From NCBI GenBank assembly GCA_026225275.1, contig JAMFSL010000097.1:1-49453 (forward strand): a stretch of DNA of 49,453 nt, read 5' to 3'. A program made the position numbers and the translations under genes. Every line of letters starts with the position of its first letter. Within the stretch, counting starts at the first letter, position 1. Positions 31,495-40,534 of the stretch are shown piece by piece. Source of the DNA: Puia dinghuensis. Lineage in GTDB: Bacteria; Bacteroidota; Bacteroidia; Chitinophagales; Chitinophagaceae. Below the pieces are notes generated by a model. That model made no database searches, was not told where the DNA came from, and saw nothing but the letters and a program-made list of their open reading frames with translations.

Positions 31495-32583
31495 CTATTT
31501 TTTGAACATGGTTTGAATGACAGGCATGATGAGGTGTTCGGCGACATAGTTCAGTCCCAAAAACCCAGCGATCGTGGCGGCCATCTGGCCCTGGTATAAT
31601 TGCGAATCCGTGCCGACTTCCCCGAGAGCAGGCATGTCGGGGCCCATGGCCAGGATAAAGATGTCTTTGGAATCCGGCACCTGGGGGCCGTGGCTGGTCC
31701 ATTGCTTTTTCACTTTGTCTCCTCTGCCATGATCACAAGCGATCAGCAGCGTAGTCTTGTCTTTGTATTGGGGAATGGATTGGATATAATTCCATAAGGA
31801 GGCGATCATGGCTTCCTGCGAATGGAGAGTACTGACGTAGAAATCATAGCTGCCGGCATGGCCGTAATCGTCCGTCTCGCCCATTTCGAGATACATCACC
31901 CGGGGCCGGTAGGCTTTCAGGTACTCTTTTGCCTGGAAATAGGTGAGCAGGTCAGGCCGTTCACCAAAAGGTTTGGGGGCCAGTTGCTGCATTTCATTCA
32001 GCAGCCGGATCTCTTTATCGGGCCGGTCCACCTGATCGGTATCGCAACTGATCATCAAACCGGTCCGCGGTTTGTTAAGGATGTAGTCGAACAGGTTCGA
32101 CATGGCGAATACGGCTACCTTGCCTTTGTATTCCTTCTGGTTATTGATAAATTCCAGGACATTGGTGCTGTTGTTCAATATTTTATTATTGCTATTGACC
32201 GCAGGATCGGCAAAGCCCACCAGCGTTTCGGTAAAACCGGGTCCGGTAAGATTATAAGGATTAGAGACATCCACCTTATTGCCGATGGTGCGATTGCCAT
32301 ACAACTGACCACTGTCCCGGATCGTGCTCCAGAACCAGGGAAATAGTTTTTTCCGGCGGGCCTGTACGCTGTCATCCCAATACTGGGTCCGGAGTGCTCC
32401 TGCCCGTTTGGTAAAAGTAGGGTCGTTGATCAGCGCAGAGTCTATGCCGGTGAATATTTCCTGCCAACGGACACCATCCCAACCGACGATAAGAAGGTTT
32501 TCTGTCTTTCGCGGCTGAGCGTAGGATGTAACGAGGCCTAATCCGAGGCAAACAAATAACAGGATCGATCTCATAGTATTCAT
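31495..32583 (-). CDS. Secreted alkaline phosphatase superfamily protein (paralogue 1)
   Basis: A 362-residue exported protein (signal cut near SYAQ). Superfamily metal sites are visible: VGWDGVRWQEIFTG, METGETD-like MGETDDYGHAGSYD and ACDHGRGDKVKKQWTSHG. A Thr in TGPGFTETLVG is the likely nucleophile. It shares most of its sequence with the next gene, including the ends MFKK. Its ATG overlaps the stop of that gene (ATGA), so they are coupled. It may hydrolyse a phosphodiester, phosphoester or sulfate; substrate unknown. Confidence 0.82.
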   Translation of the reverse strand: MNTMRSILLFVCLGLGLVTSYAQPRKTENLLIVGWDGVRWQEIFTGIDSALINDPTFTKRAGALRTQYWDDSVQARRKKLFPWFWSTIRDSGQLYGNRTIGNKVDVSNPYNLTGPGFTETLVGFADPAVNSNNKILNNSTNVLEFINNQKEYKGKVAVFAMSNLFDYILNKPRTGLMISCDTDQVDRPDKEIRLLNEMQQLAPKPFGERPDLLTYFQAKEYLKAYRPRVMYLEMGETDDYGHAGSYDFYVSTLHSQEAMIASLWNYIQSIPQYKDKTTLLIACDHGRGDKVKKQWTSHGPQVPDSKDIFILAMGPDMPALGEVGTDSQLYQGQMAATIAGFLGLNYVAEHLIMPVIQTMFKK

Positions 32584-33668
32584 TTTTTGAACATGGTTGT
32601 AATAACAGGCATAACGGGGTGATCGGCCACGTAGTCGAGTCCCAGGAATCTGGCGAGCGTGGCTGCGATCTGCCCCTGGTAGAGTTGGGTACTGGTGTTC
32701 ATCTCGCCCAGGGGCTGCATATCAGGTCCCATGGCCAGGATGAAGATATCCTTGGAATCGGTGATCCCCGGGCCATGCGAGGTCCATTGACTCTTGACCT
32801 TATCGCCACGGCCGTGGTCGTTAGAGATCAGTAGGGTCGTCTTACCCTTGTATTGCGGAATGCTCTGGATATAGGTCCAAAGGTCGGCGATCAGGTGCTC
32901 CTGTCCATGCAGCGTGCTGATATACCAGTCATAACTACCCGCATGACCATAATTGTCCGTTTCACTGAAATTAATATACAGTACCCGGGGATGGTATTCT
33001 TTGAGATATTCCTTTGCCTGAAAATAAGTGACCAGGTCGAGTCTTTCCCCAAAGATCTGAGGTGACAGCCGCTGCTCCTCATTCAGCAATTGGAACGCCG
33101 TCCCGGGCAGGTGGACTTCTTCGGAGTCGCAATTGATGATCAGGCCGCTGCGTTTGACATTGAGGATATTGTCATACAGTTTGGAGGTGGCGAATACCGC
33201 CACTTTTCCCTTGTATGCAGGTTGGTTATTGATAAACTCAAGGACATTGGCATCTTTTTCCGGGACCGAATGATTGCCGTCGACAGTGGAATCCGCAAAC
33301 CCGATGAGGGTTTCCGTAAAACCGGGCAGCGTGACATGCCAGCGATTGGCGACGTCTACCTTATTGCCAAGGGTCCGATTTCCATACATCTGCCCCTGCT
33401 GGCTGAGGGTACCCCAAAAGAAAGGCAATAATTTCTTCCGGCGGATAGCGGGGTCGCTGTCCCAGAATTCGGCCCGCATTTCGGCAGACCTTTTTGTAAA
33501 GGTCCGGTCATTCATAATCGCCGAGTCTACCCCTGTAAATATTTCCTGCCAGCGGACGCCATCCCAGCCGATGATGATCAGATTTTCAGTCTCTCGCGTC
33601 TGGGCATGCAGTTGTGCGATGCTTAGTCCGAGGCAAAGGGATAAAAGTATTGTTCTCATACGTTGCAT
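32580..33668 (-). CDS. Secreted alkaline phosphatase superfamily protein (paralogue 2)
   Basis: A 362-residue protein with the same core as its downstream neighbour: IGWDGVRWQEIFTGVD, LPGFTETLIGFAD, FSETDNYGHAGSYD and SNDHGRGDKVKSQWTSHG. Signal peptide MQRMRTILLSLCLG; the Met at 33668 directly follows the SusD stop and is the best start. Tandem duplication within the locus suggests related substrates of slightly different specificity. Confidence 0.82.
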   Translation of the reverse strand: MQRMRTILLSLCLGLSIAQLHAQTRETENLIIIGWDGVRWQEIFTGVDSAIMNDRTFTKRSAEMRAEFWDSDPAIRRKKLLPFFWGTLSQQGQMYGNRTLGNKVDVANRWHVTLPGFTETLIGFADSTVDGNHSVPEKDANVLEFINNQPAYKGKVAVFATSKLYDNILNVKRSGLIINCDSEEVHLPGTAFQLLNEEQRLSPQIFGERLDLVTYFQAKEYLKEYHPRVLYINFSETDNYGHAGSYDWYISTLHGQEHLIADLWTYIQSIPQYKGKTTLLISNDHGRGDKVKSQWTSHGPGITDSKDIFILAMGPDMQPLGEMNTSTQLYQGQIAATLARFLGLDYVADHPVMPVITTMFKK

Positions 33669-33670
33669 AT

Positions 33671-35200
33671 TTATTGTAACAACCACATGGCGCTATTGAT
33701 ATTATCTCCGGCTGCGCCGAATTGGCTTTGAACAGCAGCGTTATAGGCCGCTTCATTCGACTGGGTTTCCGATATCGGATACATGAACCGCAGTGGCAGA
33801 ATGCCGTTATTCAGCATGCCGCCACCGTTCAGGGTGAGCACCGGCAATCCTGTACGACGCATATTGAAATAGGGTTCTTCGAAAGAGTTGTAGAAGAAAG
33901 CGATGTATTTCTGGTAGATGATCTGCTGCAGCGCCGTAGCCGCGTTATATTTAATGGCAGGTTGGGCGTAGTAGGTCGGGAAATATGTCGCAGTCTGATA
34001 GGTGCCGGCAGGCAGGTTTTCGTAGGTCTCGTAGAAGGACATGGAGGCCTGGATGCCGTTCATGTAAAAAGTCTCAGGATTGGCCGTTATCCAACCTCGC
34101 CAGGCTGCTTCTGCCAGGTTGAATTCCAATTCCGGGTAACCTACTCCCACATGTGGTTCCGGCGCAGGATTGGCCGTATACCGGATGTTCAAGCTGGAAG
34201 ACGTTCCCGACTGGGTAAAGATATCCGCGGCGGTAGTATTATCGATGCTGGCATTGATCCCGGCATAGGCGGTAAAATCGGTTGGCAGTTTATTGGCGGT
34301 CACGGAGTTCGGCGTCTGAGAAAAGTATGCAAACAGGCGTGGATCCTTGTTGGTGGTCAGGAAAGTACAGAAGGCGGAATCCGGGTAGAGCCTGGTGACT
34401 TCTGTATTCTTATAGAGGGGATAGATATTTCCGTTCTCATTGGAATAGGTCAGGGCACCGTCATCGGCATTGCTCTGGAAGAGCGGATAGGTCGTCGGAT
34501 TGTTGTAGATATTCTGAAACTTCTGGACAACCTGAAGGTCCGGGTCCGAGGTCTTACCCGATAACGTCAGGAGCACGCGAAGAGTAAAGGAATTGATCAG
34601 CTCTCTCCACTCCATAACATCATTCGTGCTGGTGCCGTAAATGATATCATCTGTTAGCGGGCTTTGTCCGTTCGAGAATGGGACGAGCTCGGTATTGGCG
34701 CTATCGAGTTCGCTGAGGATGCCCAGGAAAACGGATTTCTGTGTATCGTAGGCAGGATCATAGACACCGTTGGCGGCCTGCTCGGCCTGGGAGAAAGGGA
34801 TATCGCCATACAGCATCGTCGTTTTGTAATAGTTGTATGCATCGAAGAATTTGGCGATGGCATCGTATTCCGGTTCCTGGTAGGTGGCTGCTTCGAGCTT
34901 CATCTGGTGGACCTGCAGCAGAATGGCATAGGTGCTAAAGTCGCCTTGCAGCCAGTTCCAGTATTGCTCGACATACGGTTGCTGGGCATTGCCGGTCTGA
35001 TGACAGCGAAGGGAGGCGCCGCCGGGATCGGGCGGGCTGATGAGTGTGAAAGAGCTTGACGAAATATTGGCCAGCAGGAGGTAAGGCGGCACGCTTGCTG
35101 CCTGGTCAGGATTTTCGTCCAGTTGTCTAAAGTGAGCCTTACTGCAGGATAAAAGGACCAGCATGCAGCAGACGATGGTTGACAGGCGTATCTTGTTCAT
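33671..35200 (-). CDS. SusD/RagB family outer-membrane lipoprotein
   Basis: A 509-residue surface lipoprotein. The lipobox LLSCS (Cys about 19) anchors it. The helical SusD core with TPR-like repeats covers about 70-330, and the RagB/SusD C-terminal block PELEFNLAEAAWRGWI and FNMRRTGLPVL is present. It binds substrate at the surface and forms a lid over the SusC barrel encoded just upstream. The ligand is unknown, but the phosphatase genes behind it point to a phosphorus-containing nutrient. Confidence 0.93.
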   Translation of the reverse strand: MNKIRLSTIVCCMLVLLSCSKAHFRQLDENPDQAASVPPYLLLANISSSSFTLISPPDPGGASLRCHQTGNAQQPYVEQYWNWLQGDFSTYAILLQVHQMKLEAATYQEPEYDAIAKFFDAYNYYKTTMLYGDIPFSQAEQAANGVYDPAYDTQKSVFLGILSELDSANTELVPFSNGQSPLTDDIIYGTSTNDVMEWRELINSFTLRVLLTLSGKTSDPDLQVVQKFQNIYNNPTTYPLFQSNADDGALTYSNENGNIYPLYKNTEVTRLYPDSAFCTFLTTNKDPRLFAYFSQTPNSVTANKLPTDFTAYAGINASIDNTTAADIFTQSGTSSSLNIRYTANPAPEPHVGVGYPELEFNLAEAAWRGWITANPETFYMNGIQASMSFYETYENLPAGTYQTATYFPTYYAQPAIKYNAATALQQIIYQKYIAFFYNSFEEPYFNMRRTGLPVLTLNGGGMLNNGILPLRFMYPISETQSNEAAYNAAVQSQFGAAGDNINSAMWLLQ

Positions 35201-35220
35201 GGTAATTACTTGTTTTGCGA

Positions 35221-38200
35221 TTAGAATTTGACATCGACATTGAGGCCGACTGTACGGCTGGCAGGTGTTTGCAGGTTGTCATAGCCCGGGTCCGGGTCCG
35301 CTCCGTCAAGGTGTTTAAACAGCAGGAGATTTCTTCCCACGAGTGAAACATTGGCGGCTTTGAAGAAATTCGAAGCTGTCTTTGGCGTATAGGTATAGGT
35401 CAGTGAAACCTCCCGCAGCTTTAAGAAGGAGGCATCTTTGTACATATAGGGATTGCCGCCTATGACACCCCAGTATTGCTGCCAGTTGACCATCGTCGCG
35501 TTCTTGGAATAGGCGCCCTGCGAACTAACTTGTTCTCCCGGAACGACGATGCTGTTCTGCCCCGCATTGTACATATCGCGTTGGTAGGCATTATCCGTTA
35601 TCGGATTGGTGCCTGCATTGATCGTCTTCGATCTCGTCAGATTGAAGATCGTACCGCCATAACGGCCGTCTACATCTATCCCGAGGGTAAAGTGTTTGTA
35701 GGTAAAGCGCTGGATGATGCTGGCGCTCCACTTCGGAGTGGAATCCCCGAAGGCCTGTAGCGAAGGAGATGTAACCGGCAGGCCGTTGGAGGCAATCAGC
35801 AGCGACCCGTCAGGAGTCTTCTGATACCCCTGGGCCAACATTTTATTGGCGCTCTCGCCGACTGTCAGGCCATTGAAGTTACCATTCAGGGTGGGGTCCA
35901 GTTCCTTGATGACCTTTTTCCAGGTGCTCCAGTTGATCATAGCGAACCAGTTGAAATCCTTATTCCTGATGATCGAGCCGGATGCGGAGATCTCTCCTCC
36001 CGTACGAAGGTAATGGTTGGCATTCTCCAGGCGGGTCGTATACCCGGCGGCGGCGGAGACGGGAAGATCGATGATGGTATTTTGATCCAGGGACCGGAAA
36101 TAGGTGAGGTCCATATTGAGCCGGTTCTTGAAGAAACGGAGGTCTGTTCCGTATTCCTGGGTGGTCGTGATCTGTGGTTTGATATTGGGATTGGTCAACG
36201 TAGAAGGTTCTACGACGGTCGTGCTGCCATTCCAGGTCTGCCCCGGTGCATAGGTTTGATCTATAGCATGGATGCCCAGATCGGTAGCCACTTGGGCAAC
36301 CGAGGCCCGGAGTTTGGCAAAGGAAATAACCTTCGGCAATTTCACGACATCCGAGAGCACAAAGCCGAGTGAGGTGGAGGGGTAGAAATAAGTATCGTTA
36401 GCAATCGGCAGCGTCGAAGAGCGGTCGATCCTTCCCGTTGTATTCCAGAAGAGCCAGTTCTTATAGCCGAGCGTATAGGCTGCATACCAGCTGTTGACCT
36501 GCTCCTGATCGTGATAGTTCACGTTTGCCGGATCCTGGTTGATATCGGCCGTGGGAACGATCAGGGGATTGGTGGCATTGGCAAAATTATAGACGCCGGG
36601 TACGCTGAGGCCATCGGCTTTCAGTCCTTGTTCGCGGTCTTCAAAGTAGCGGATATTAGTCCCTGCCAAAGCATTGAGGGAGAAATTGCTGCCGAATTGA
36701 TGGTTGTAGGTCAGCAGGACATCCGCATTTAAATCGAACGTATTCTGATTTTCCGTCTGATAGCCGCCATGTGTCCCAAAAGACCAGGGATCGTTGGAAT
36801 ACTCCCTGAAGCTAAACGGCACCTTCAGGTCCTGGAACCGGCTAATACTATTGACGCCGGCCCTGGCAGTGAAGTTCAAGCCCGGCGCGATATCATAGCT
36901 AAGAGAGTAATTGCCGAAGATGGTATTCTTCCTCAGACTGCGCTTGTATTCGTAGGCAATAAACCAGGGATTGTTGTATTCAATCTGATTGTACCATTGT
37001 TCCAGCAACCCAATCTGGCCTGGTTGCCAGTAATTCCTGAACTGGCGGATATCCGTATCAACACCTTCCCAAATGGCGATCGTATAGATCAGATTTTTCC
37101 GGTAATCGTTGGCGGCTTCTCCGCCGAAAGGGTAGTCGTTGGTATAGGCGTAGCTGTAGTTGAGAGAAAAATCCGTTTTCAGCCGGGGTGTTAGCTTAAA
37201 GGTGCCCGCAACGGAGAAATCGGTGATATTGAGCTGGCTATTGGGTACTGTTCCATGCTGGTAGTTCTGGCCGAGGGATAAGCGAATGCTGCCATTGTCG
37301 AAATTCCGGGACAGGCTGAGGTTGTTGTTGGTCGTAAAAGAAGGAGTGACATAATTATGCAGGTTGTTTTTGCCCCGGTTGATCCAGGGTGTGGGTGTCC
37401 GGACGCCGGTCGTCGGGTCTACAGGGCTATCCCATTGAACTTCATTCAACCCCGCGTTGAGTTTCGGCCCCCAGGAACCGGCTCCGCCGCCCGCGTCATC
37501 GTCATTCGTATCATAGATGCTTGTCGTATAGGTATAGATGCCGTGGTCGCCCGTCCCATAGTGTTGTTGCTGCTTGGGTATGACGAGGAAACCAGCCTGC
37601 TCCATATTGGACGTTTTAAAATCCACGTCGAATTTGGATTTAGAGCTTGATCCACGTTTTGTCGTGATCATGATGGCCCCATCCTTGCCGCGGGAACCAT
37701 AGAGAGCGGATGCGGAGGTGCCTTTCAGGACGTCGATGGATTCGATATCGTCGGGATTGATATTATACCAATCCGTCACCAGCGGAATGCCATTGACGAC
37801 CACCAGCGGGGTATTGCCGCGGATATTGTAAGTCGGCGCCTGTAGCAGCTCATGAGAGTTGTAGATATTCAACCCGGCGACTTTTCCCACCAATGCACCG
37901 AGGGGACTGGACTCCTGTGACTTGGAGAAATCTTCCGACTTGAGCACCTGGGTAGAATAGCCCAGCTGTCTTTTTTCCGTACTGATCCCAAGGGCAGTCA
38001 CCACCACTTCATTCATGCTGGCGACGGTCTTCCGCATCCTGATCATGAGAGAATTTCCCTCATTCGGTCTCAATTCGAACTCATTGATGGCTGTATCCTG
38101 ATAGCCGATGTAGCTGAATGATAGGTTGTAACGGGTATTCGGCTGCAGGTTTTGGAATTGGAAAATGCCTTTTTCATTGGTTATCGCGGATTTATTTTCT

Positions 38201-38367
38201 TTTCCGGCGACAGATTTCAACAATACGGATACGCCGTTTAATCCTTCGCCGTTCTCGGCGACCACAATACCTGTAATCTTCGAAACATTCTGAGCACGGC
38301 ACAGGGAAGCGACGAGCAGTAAGAGCAATAAAAAACTCCTGTGTTTTGGTAGTTTACCTGATGTCAT
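35221..38367 (-). CDS. SusC/RagA family TonB-dependent receptor
   Basis: A 1048-residue outer-membrane transporter. It has a signal peptide (SFLLLLLLVASLCRAQ), a carboxypeptidase-regulatory-like domain (about 28-105, ITGIVVAENGEGLNGVSVLL), a plug (about 115-235, including IDVLKGTSASALYGSRGKDG) and a beta-barrel ending RTVGLNVDVKF. The Met at 38367 is chosen over an upstream frame extension because it begins the signal peptide. It forms a pair with SusD and is likely controlled by the adjacent FecR and sigma factor, although no extra N-terminal signalling domain was clearly seen. Confidence 0.94.
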   Translation of the reverse strand: MTSGKLPKHRSFLLLLLLVASLCRAQNVSKITGIVVAENGEGLNGVSVLLKSVAGKENKSAITNEKGIFQFQNLQPNTRYNLSFSYIGYQDTAINEFELRPNEGNSLMIRMRKTVASMNEVVVTALGISTEKRQLGYSTQVLKSEDFSKSQESSPLGALVGKVAGLNIYNSHELLQAPTYNIRGNTPLVVVNGIPLVTDWYNINPDDIESIDVLKGTSASALYGSRGKDGAIMITTKRGSSSKSKFDVDFKTSNMEQAGFLVIPKQQQHYGTGDHGIYTYTTSIYDTNDDDAGGGAGSWGPKLNAGLNEVQWDSPVDPTTGVRTPTPWINRGKNNLHNYVTPSFTTNNNLSLSRNFDNGSIRLSLGQNYQHGTVPNSQLNITDFSVAGTFKLTPRLKTDFSLNYSYAYTNDYPFGGEAANDYRKNLIYTIAIWEGVDTDIRQFRNYWQPGQIGLLEQWYNQIEYNNPWFIAYEYKRSLRKNTIFGNYSLSYDIAPGLNFTARAGVNSISRFQDLKVPFSFREYSNDPWSFGTHGGYQTENQNTFDLNADVLLTYNHQFGSNFSLNALAGTNIRYFEDREQGLKADGLSVPGVYNFANATNPLIVPTADINQDPANVNYHDQEQVNSWYAAYTLGYKNWLFWNTTGRIDRSSTLPIANDTYFYPSTSLGFVLSDVVKLPKVISFAKLRASVAQVATDLGIHAIDQTYAPGQTWNGSTTVVEPSTLTNPNIKPQITTTQEYGTDLRFFKNRLNMDLTYFRSLDQNTIIDLPVSAAAGYTTRLENANHYLRTGGEISASGSIIRNKDFNWFAMINWSTWKKVIKELDPTLNGNFNGLTVGESANKMLAQGYQKTPDGSLLIASNGLPVTSPSLQAFGDSTPKWSASIIQRFTYKHFTLGIDVDGRYGGTIFNLTRSKTINAGTNPITDNAYQRDMYNAGQNSIVVPGEQVSSQGAYSKNATMVNWQQYWGVIGGNPYMYKDASFLKLREVSLTYTYTPKTASNFFKAANVSLVGRNLLLFKHLDGADPDPGYDNLQTPASRTVGLNVDVKF

Positions 38368-38450
38368 TGTAAATATTTTTTGATTTGAGACAATGGTCGG
38401 CCTCACCATCTTTCGACAGTGCATTTAGGCCGTAAATTCCCGGCTCCTGA

Positions 38451-39497
38451 TTAATGTGATCTGGTAATGATTATCGCATCTCCGTTCTTCGTGACAAGCA
38501 AGTCGTTTACGTTGCAGATAGTCGACAAAACGATATTAAGGTTGTCGGACTTCAAAAATGTTCCGGTAAAATATAAGCCGTCGAGATCTTTTTTCCGGAA
38601 GGTCAATGAAACTTTATACAGTCTGCCGACCTTCTCCAACACGCTCCCCAGCGGCTCTTTCTGAAAGACCAACTCGGGCTTATCAGCCGGATGAACCGGC
38701 CCCGGGGCGCCGGCTGCCCGGTCGGGTATGGTATTCACCGCATATTGCAGGCTGTTCTTATCGAAAGAGAATTCCTGTCCCGGTGAAAGATATACATCTT
38801 TCATCGTCATGCTCGTGCCTGCGGCAGTGGAGATCATTACCTTTCCTTCCAGGAGCCTTACCACTACTTTCCTGTCGTCAGTCGCATTGACCAGGAACTT
38901 TGTACCCAGGGCAGTGGTGGCTATTCCGCCGGCATAGACAGTGAACGGCCGCTTTTTATCTTTAGCCACTTTGAAAATCGCGATACCTTTCAGGGAAATA
39001 TCTCTACGGTTACGGATAAAAGGTTGATAATACGAAAGGCTGCTGTTCTTTTCCAACTGGACAGTTGAACCATCTTCCAGGCTCAGGGACATCACGGAAT
39101 CCGATCCATTGGCCAGCCGGACAAGATTCGGTGATGGCGGCGTTGTGGCAGCTACTACGCTGTTTACCGGGTGATGGCCGCCTGTCCAAAGGACGGCCGA
39201 TACCACCAGTATCGATACGGAAGCTGCGGCAGTGATCCATCGCGTGAGTGGTCTGACAAGGGCTCGTTTTGGTTTTTGTTCCTGAAGTCCCAGCTCGCTA
39301 TGGATATTTTGCAGGATTGACAAGGCCTTGTCAGGCTGCAGCCCATAGCCGGAATAGTCTTCCATTTCGCCGTCATGCTTGTCGGGAGCTCCGATGGTCA
39401 TCTGGTATTCTTCCAGCAGCTGGATGAGACGACGATTTTCCCCGGGGGTCGTCCGGTCAGCCCAAAATTTTTCAATCAATTGTTCCAGCTCCTGCAT
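38451..39497 (-). CDS. FecR-family anti-sigma factor
   Basis: A 348-residue single-span membrane protein: a cytoplasmic N-terminal segment (about 1-80), a membrane helix at about 86-106 (WITAAASVSILVVSAVLW) and a periplasmic FecR domain (DGSTVQLEKNSSLSYYQPF, GIAIFKVAKDKKRPFTVYAG) plus the C-terminal STN-like part VLEKVGRLYKVSLTFRKKD. It holds the sigma factor encoded upstream until the SusC receptor signals substrate. Confidence 0.93.
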   Translation of the reverse strand: MQELEQLIEKFWADRTTPGENRRLIQLLEEYQMTIGAPDKHDGEMEDYSGYGLQPDKALSILQNIHSELGLQEQKPKRALVRPLTRWITAAASVSILVVSAVLWTGGHHPVNSVVAATTPPSPNLVRLANGSDSVMSLSLEDGSTVQLEKNSSLSYYQPFIRNRRDISLKGIAIFKVAKDKKRPFTVYAGGIATTALGTKFLVNATDDRKVVVRLLEGKVMISTAAGTSMTMKDVYLSPGQEFSFDKNSLQYAVNTIPDRAAGAPGPVHPADKPELVFQKEPLGSVLEKVGRLYKVSLTFRKKDLDGLYFTGTFLKSDNLNIVLSTICNVNDLLVTKNGDAIIITRSH

Positions 39498-39586
39498 AAG
39501 GTCAATGATTATATATCTAGCGCTATATCTATAAATACCCGTCGGAGGATGGAAAGGGGGGATCGGCGTGTGTTAAGGAATTATTA

Positions 39587-40225
39587 CTACAAATGATTGA
39601 CGAGGACGATCAGGACAGAAAATGAGATGGGGGCATGGAGGGCATAATGCCGAAGAGAGTAGTCTTTTACGAACCTGGAGGCGTCACTGACATATTCCTT
39701 GACTGTATGGGGAGAGATCCCTGCCACGAGGGCGGCTTCCGCATAGGACATACCTTCCAGCTTGCACAGGGTAAAGACTTGTCTTTTTTTCGGGGGGAGA
39801 TTGTCGATGGCCTGGTTGATCAGGTGCGATTGATATTCCAGCTGGGGAGTATCGTCATCCGTTGTCTCCCGGTTGTCGAGGTTCAGCTGTTCCAGGGAAA
39901 GTATTTTCTGCCTGACTGCTTTGTTCAGGAACTTAATTGCCTTGTTGTGGCTGACGACGAAAAGCCAGCCACCGACGGATTTTTGCCGGTCGAAGTTCTT
40001 CCTGTTCTCCCAGAGTGCTGTGAATACATCCTGCAGTACGTCTTCTGCTGCCTCTTGCTGCCTGATGAGCTTGTAGATATTCGCGAATACGGTATTGTGG
40101 TATTTATAGTACAATGCATCGAATGCACTGACATCATCCCGGGTCAGAGCGACAGTTAGCTGGATATCGTCAGTAATGATCGACAAATCTGAAGATAATT
40201 TGGTCCGTAAAGGTAGAACCTGCAC
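39587..40225 (-). CDS. ECF-type RNA polymerase sigma-70 factor
   Basis: A 212-residue sigma factor. Region 2 is ALYYKYHNTVFANIYKLI with AAEDVLQDVFTALWENR, and region 4 is LPPKKRQVFTLCKLEGMSYAEAALVAGISPHTVKEYV. It first reads a GTG start at 40225; a TTG 13 codons in (before SIITDDIQLT) is an alternative. It should direct transcription of the FecR-SusC-SusD-phosphatase locus downstream. A C-terminal hydrophobic tail (ISFSVLIVLVNHL) is unusual for a sigma factor and may tether it to the membrane. Confidence 0.92.
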   Translation of the reverse strand: MQVLPLRTKLSSDLSIITDDIQLTVALTRDDVSAFDALYYKYHNTVFANIYKLIRQQEAAEDVLQDVFTALWENRKNFDRQKSVGGWLFVVSHNKAIKFLNKAVRQKILSLEQLNLDNRETTDDDTPQLEYQSHLINQAIDNLPPKKRQVFTLCKLEGMSYAEAALVAGISPHTVKEYVSDASRFVKDYSLRHYALHAPISFSVLIVLVNHL

Positions 40226-40534
40226 CGTGCATTGCAGATTAATTAAATATTAACAAGAAAAGGGATGACAGCAGCTCTAATCCATTGAGACGCAAGCCTA
40301 TTTACAAGGCGGATGATTTTTTTGTCAAAGACTTGCAAAAACAGAATGTCTTCTCTATCTTTGAGCTGTCCCATGGTAAATGGGTATGCCCAACACTCCA
40401 TCGCTGAAATTTATTATCCCCCGAAAAACAGCTGGCAAGTCATTCTTAATTCTATCGTCGTTTAAGTTCCCTTCCTTTGAATACCACTGATTTACAGTGT
40501 CCTGGTATTATTCACCTTCTGAAAATTACACGCA
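40226..40534. other. 309-base intergenic region between divergent genes
   Basis: Upstream of the sigma factor (leftward) and the secreted protein (rightward). It holds one good rightward promoter candidate near 40333-40363 and otherwise no open frame longer than about 30 codons. No hairpin of note was seen. Confidence 0.6.
40333..40363 (+). promoter_or_regulatory. Candidate promoter for the secreted protein gene
   Basis: TATCTTTG at 40356-40363 is an exact TAnnTTTG match with TTG at 40333-40335 as -33 element, spaced 20 bases, the usual Bacteroidota geometry. The start codon at 40535 lies about 165 bases beyond, so the leader would be long. Confidence 0.55.

Noticed and set aside
40376-40468. 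30-codon frame after the candidate promoter
   Set aside because: Very short, no ribosome-binding site or recognisable product; more likely part of the leader.
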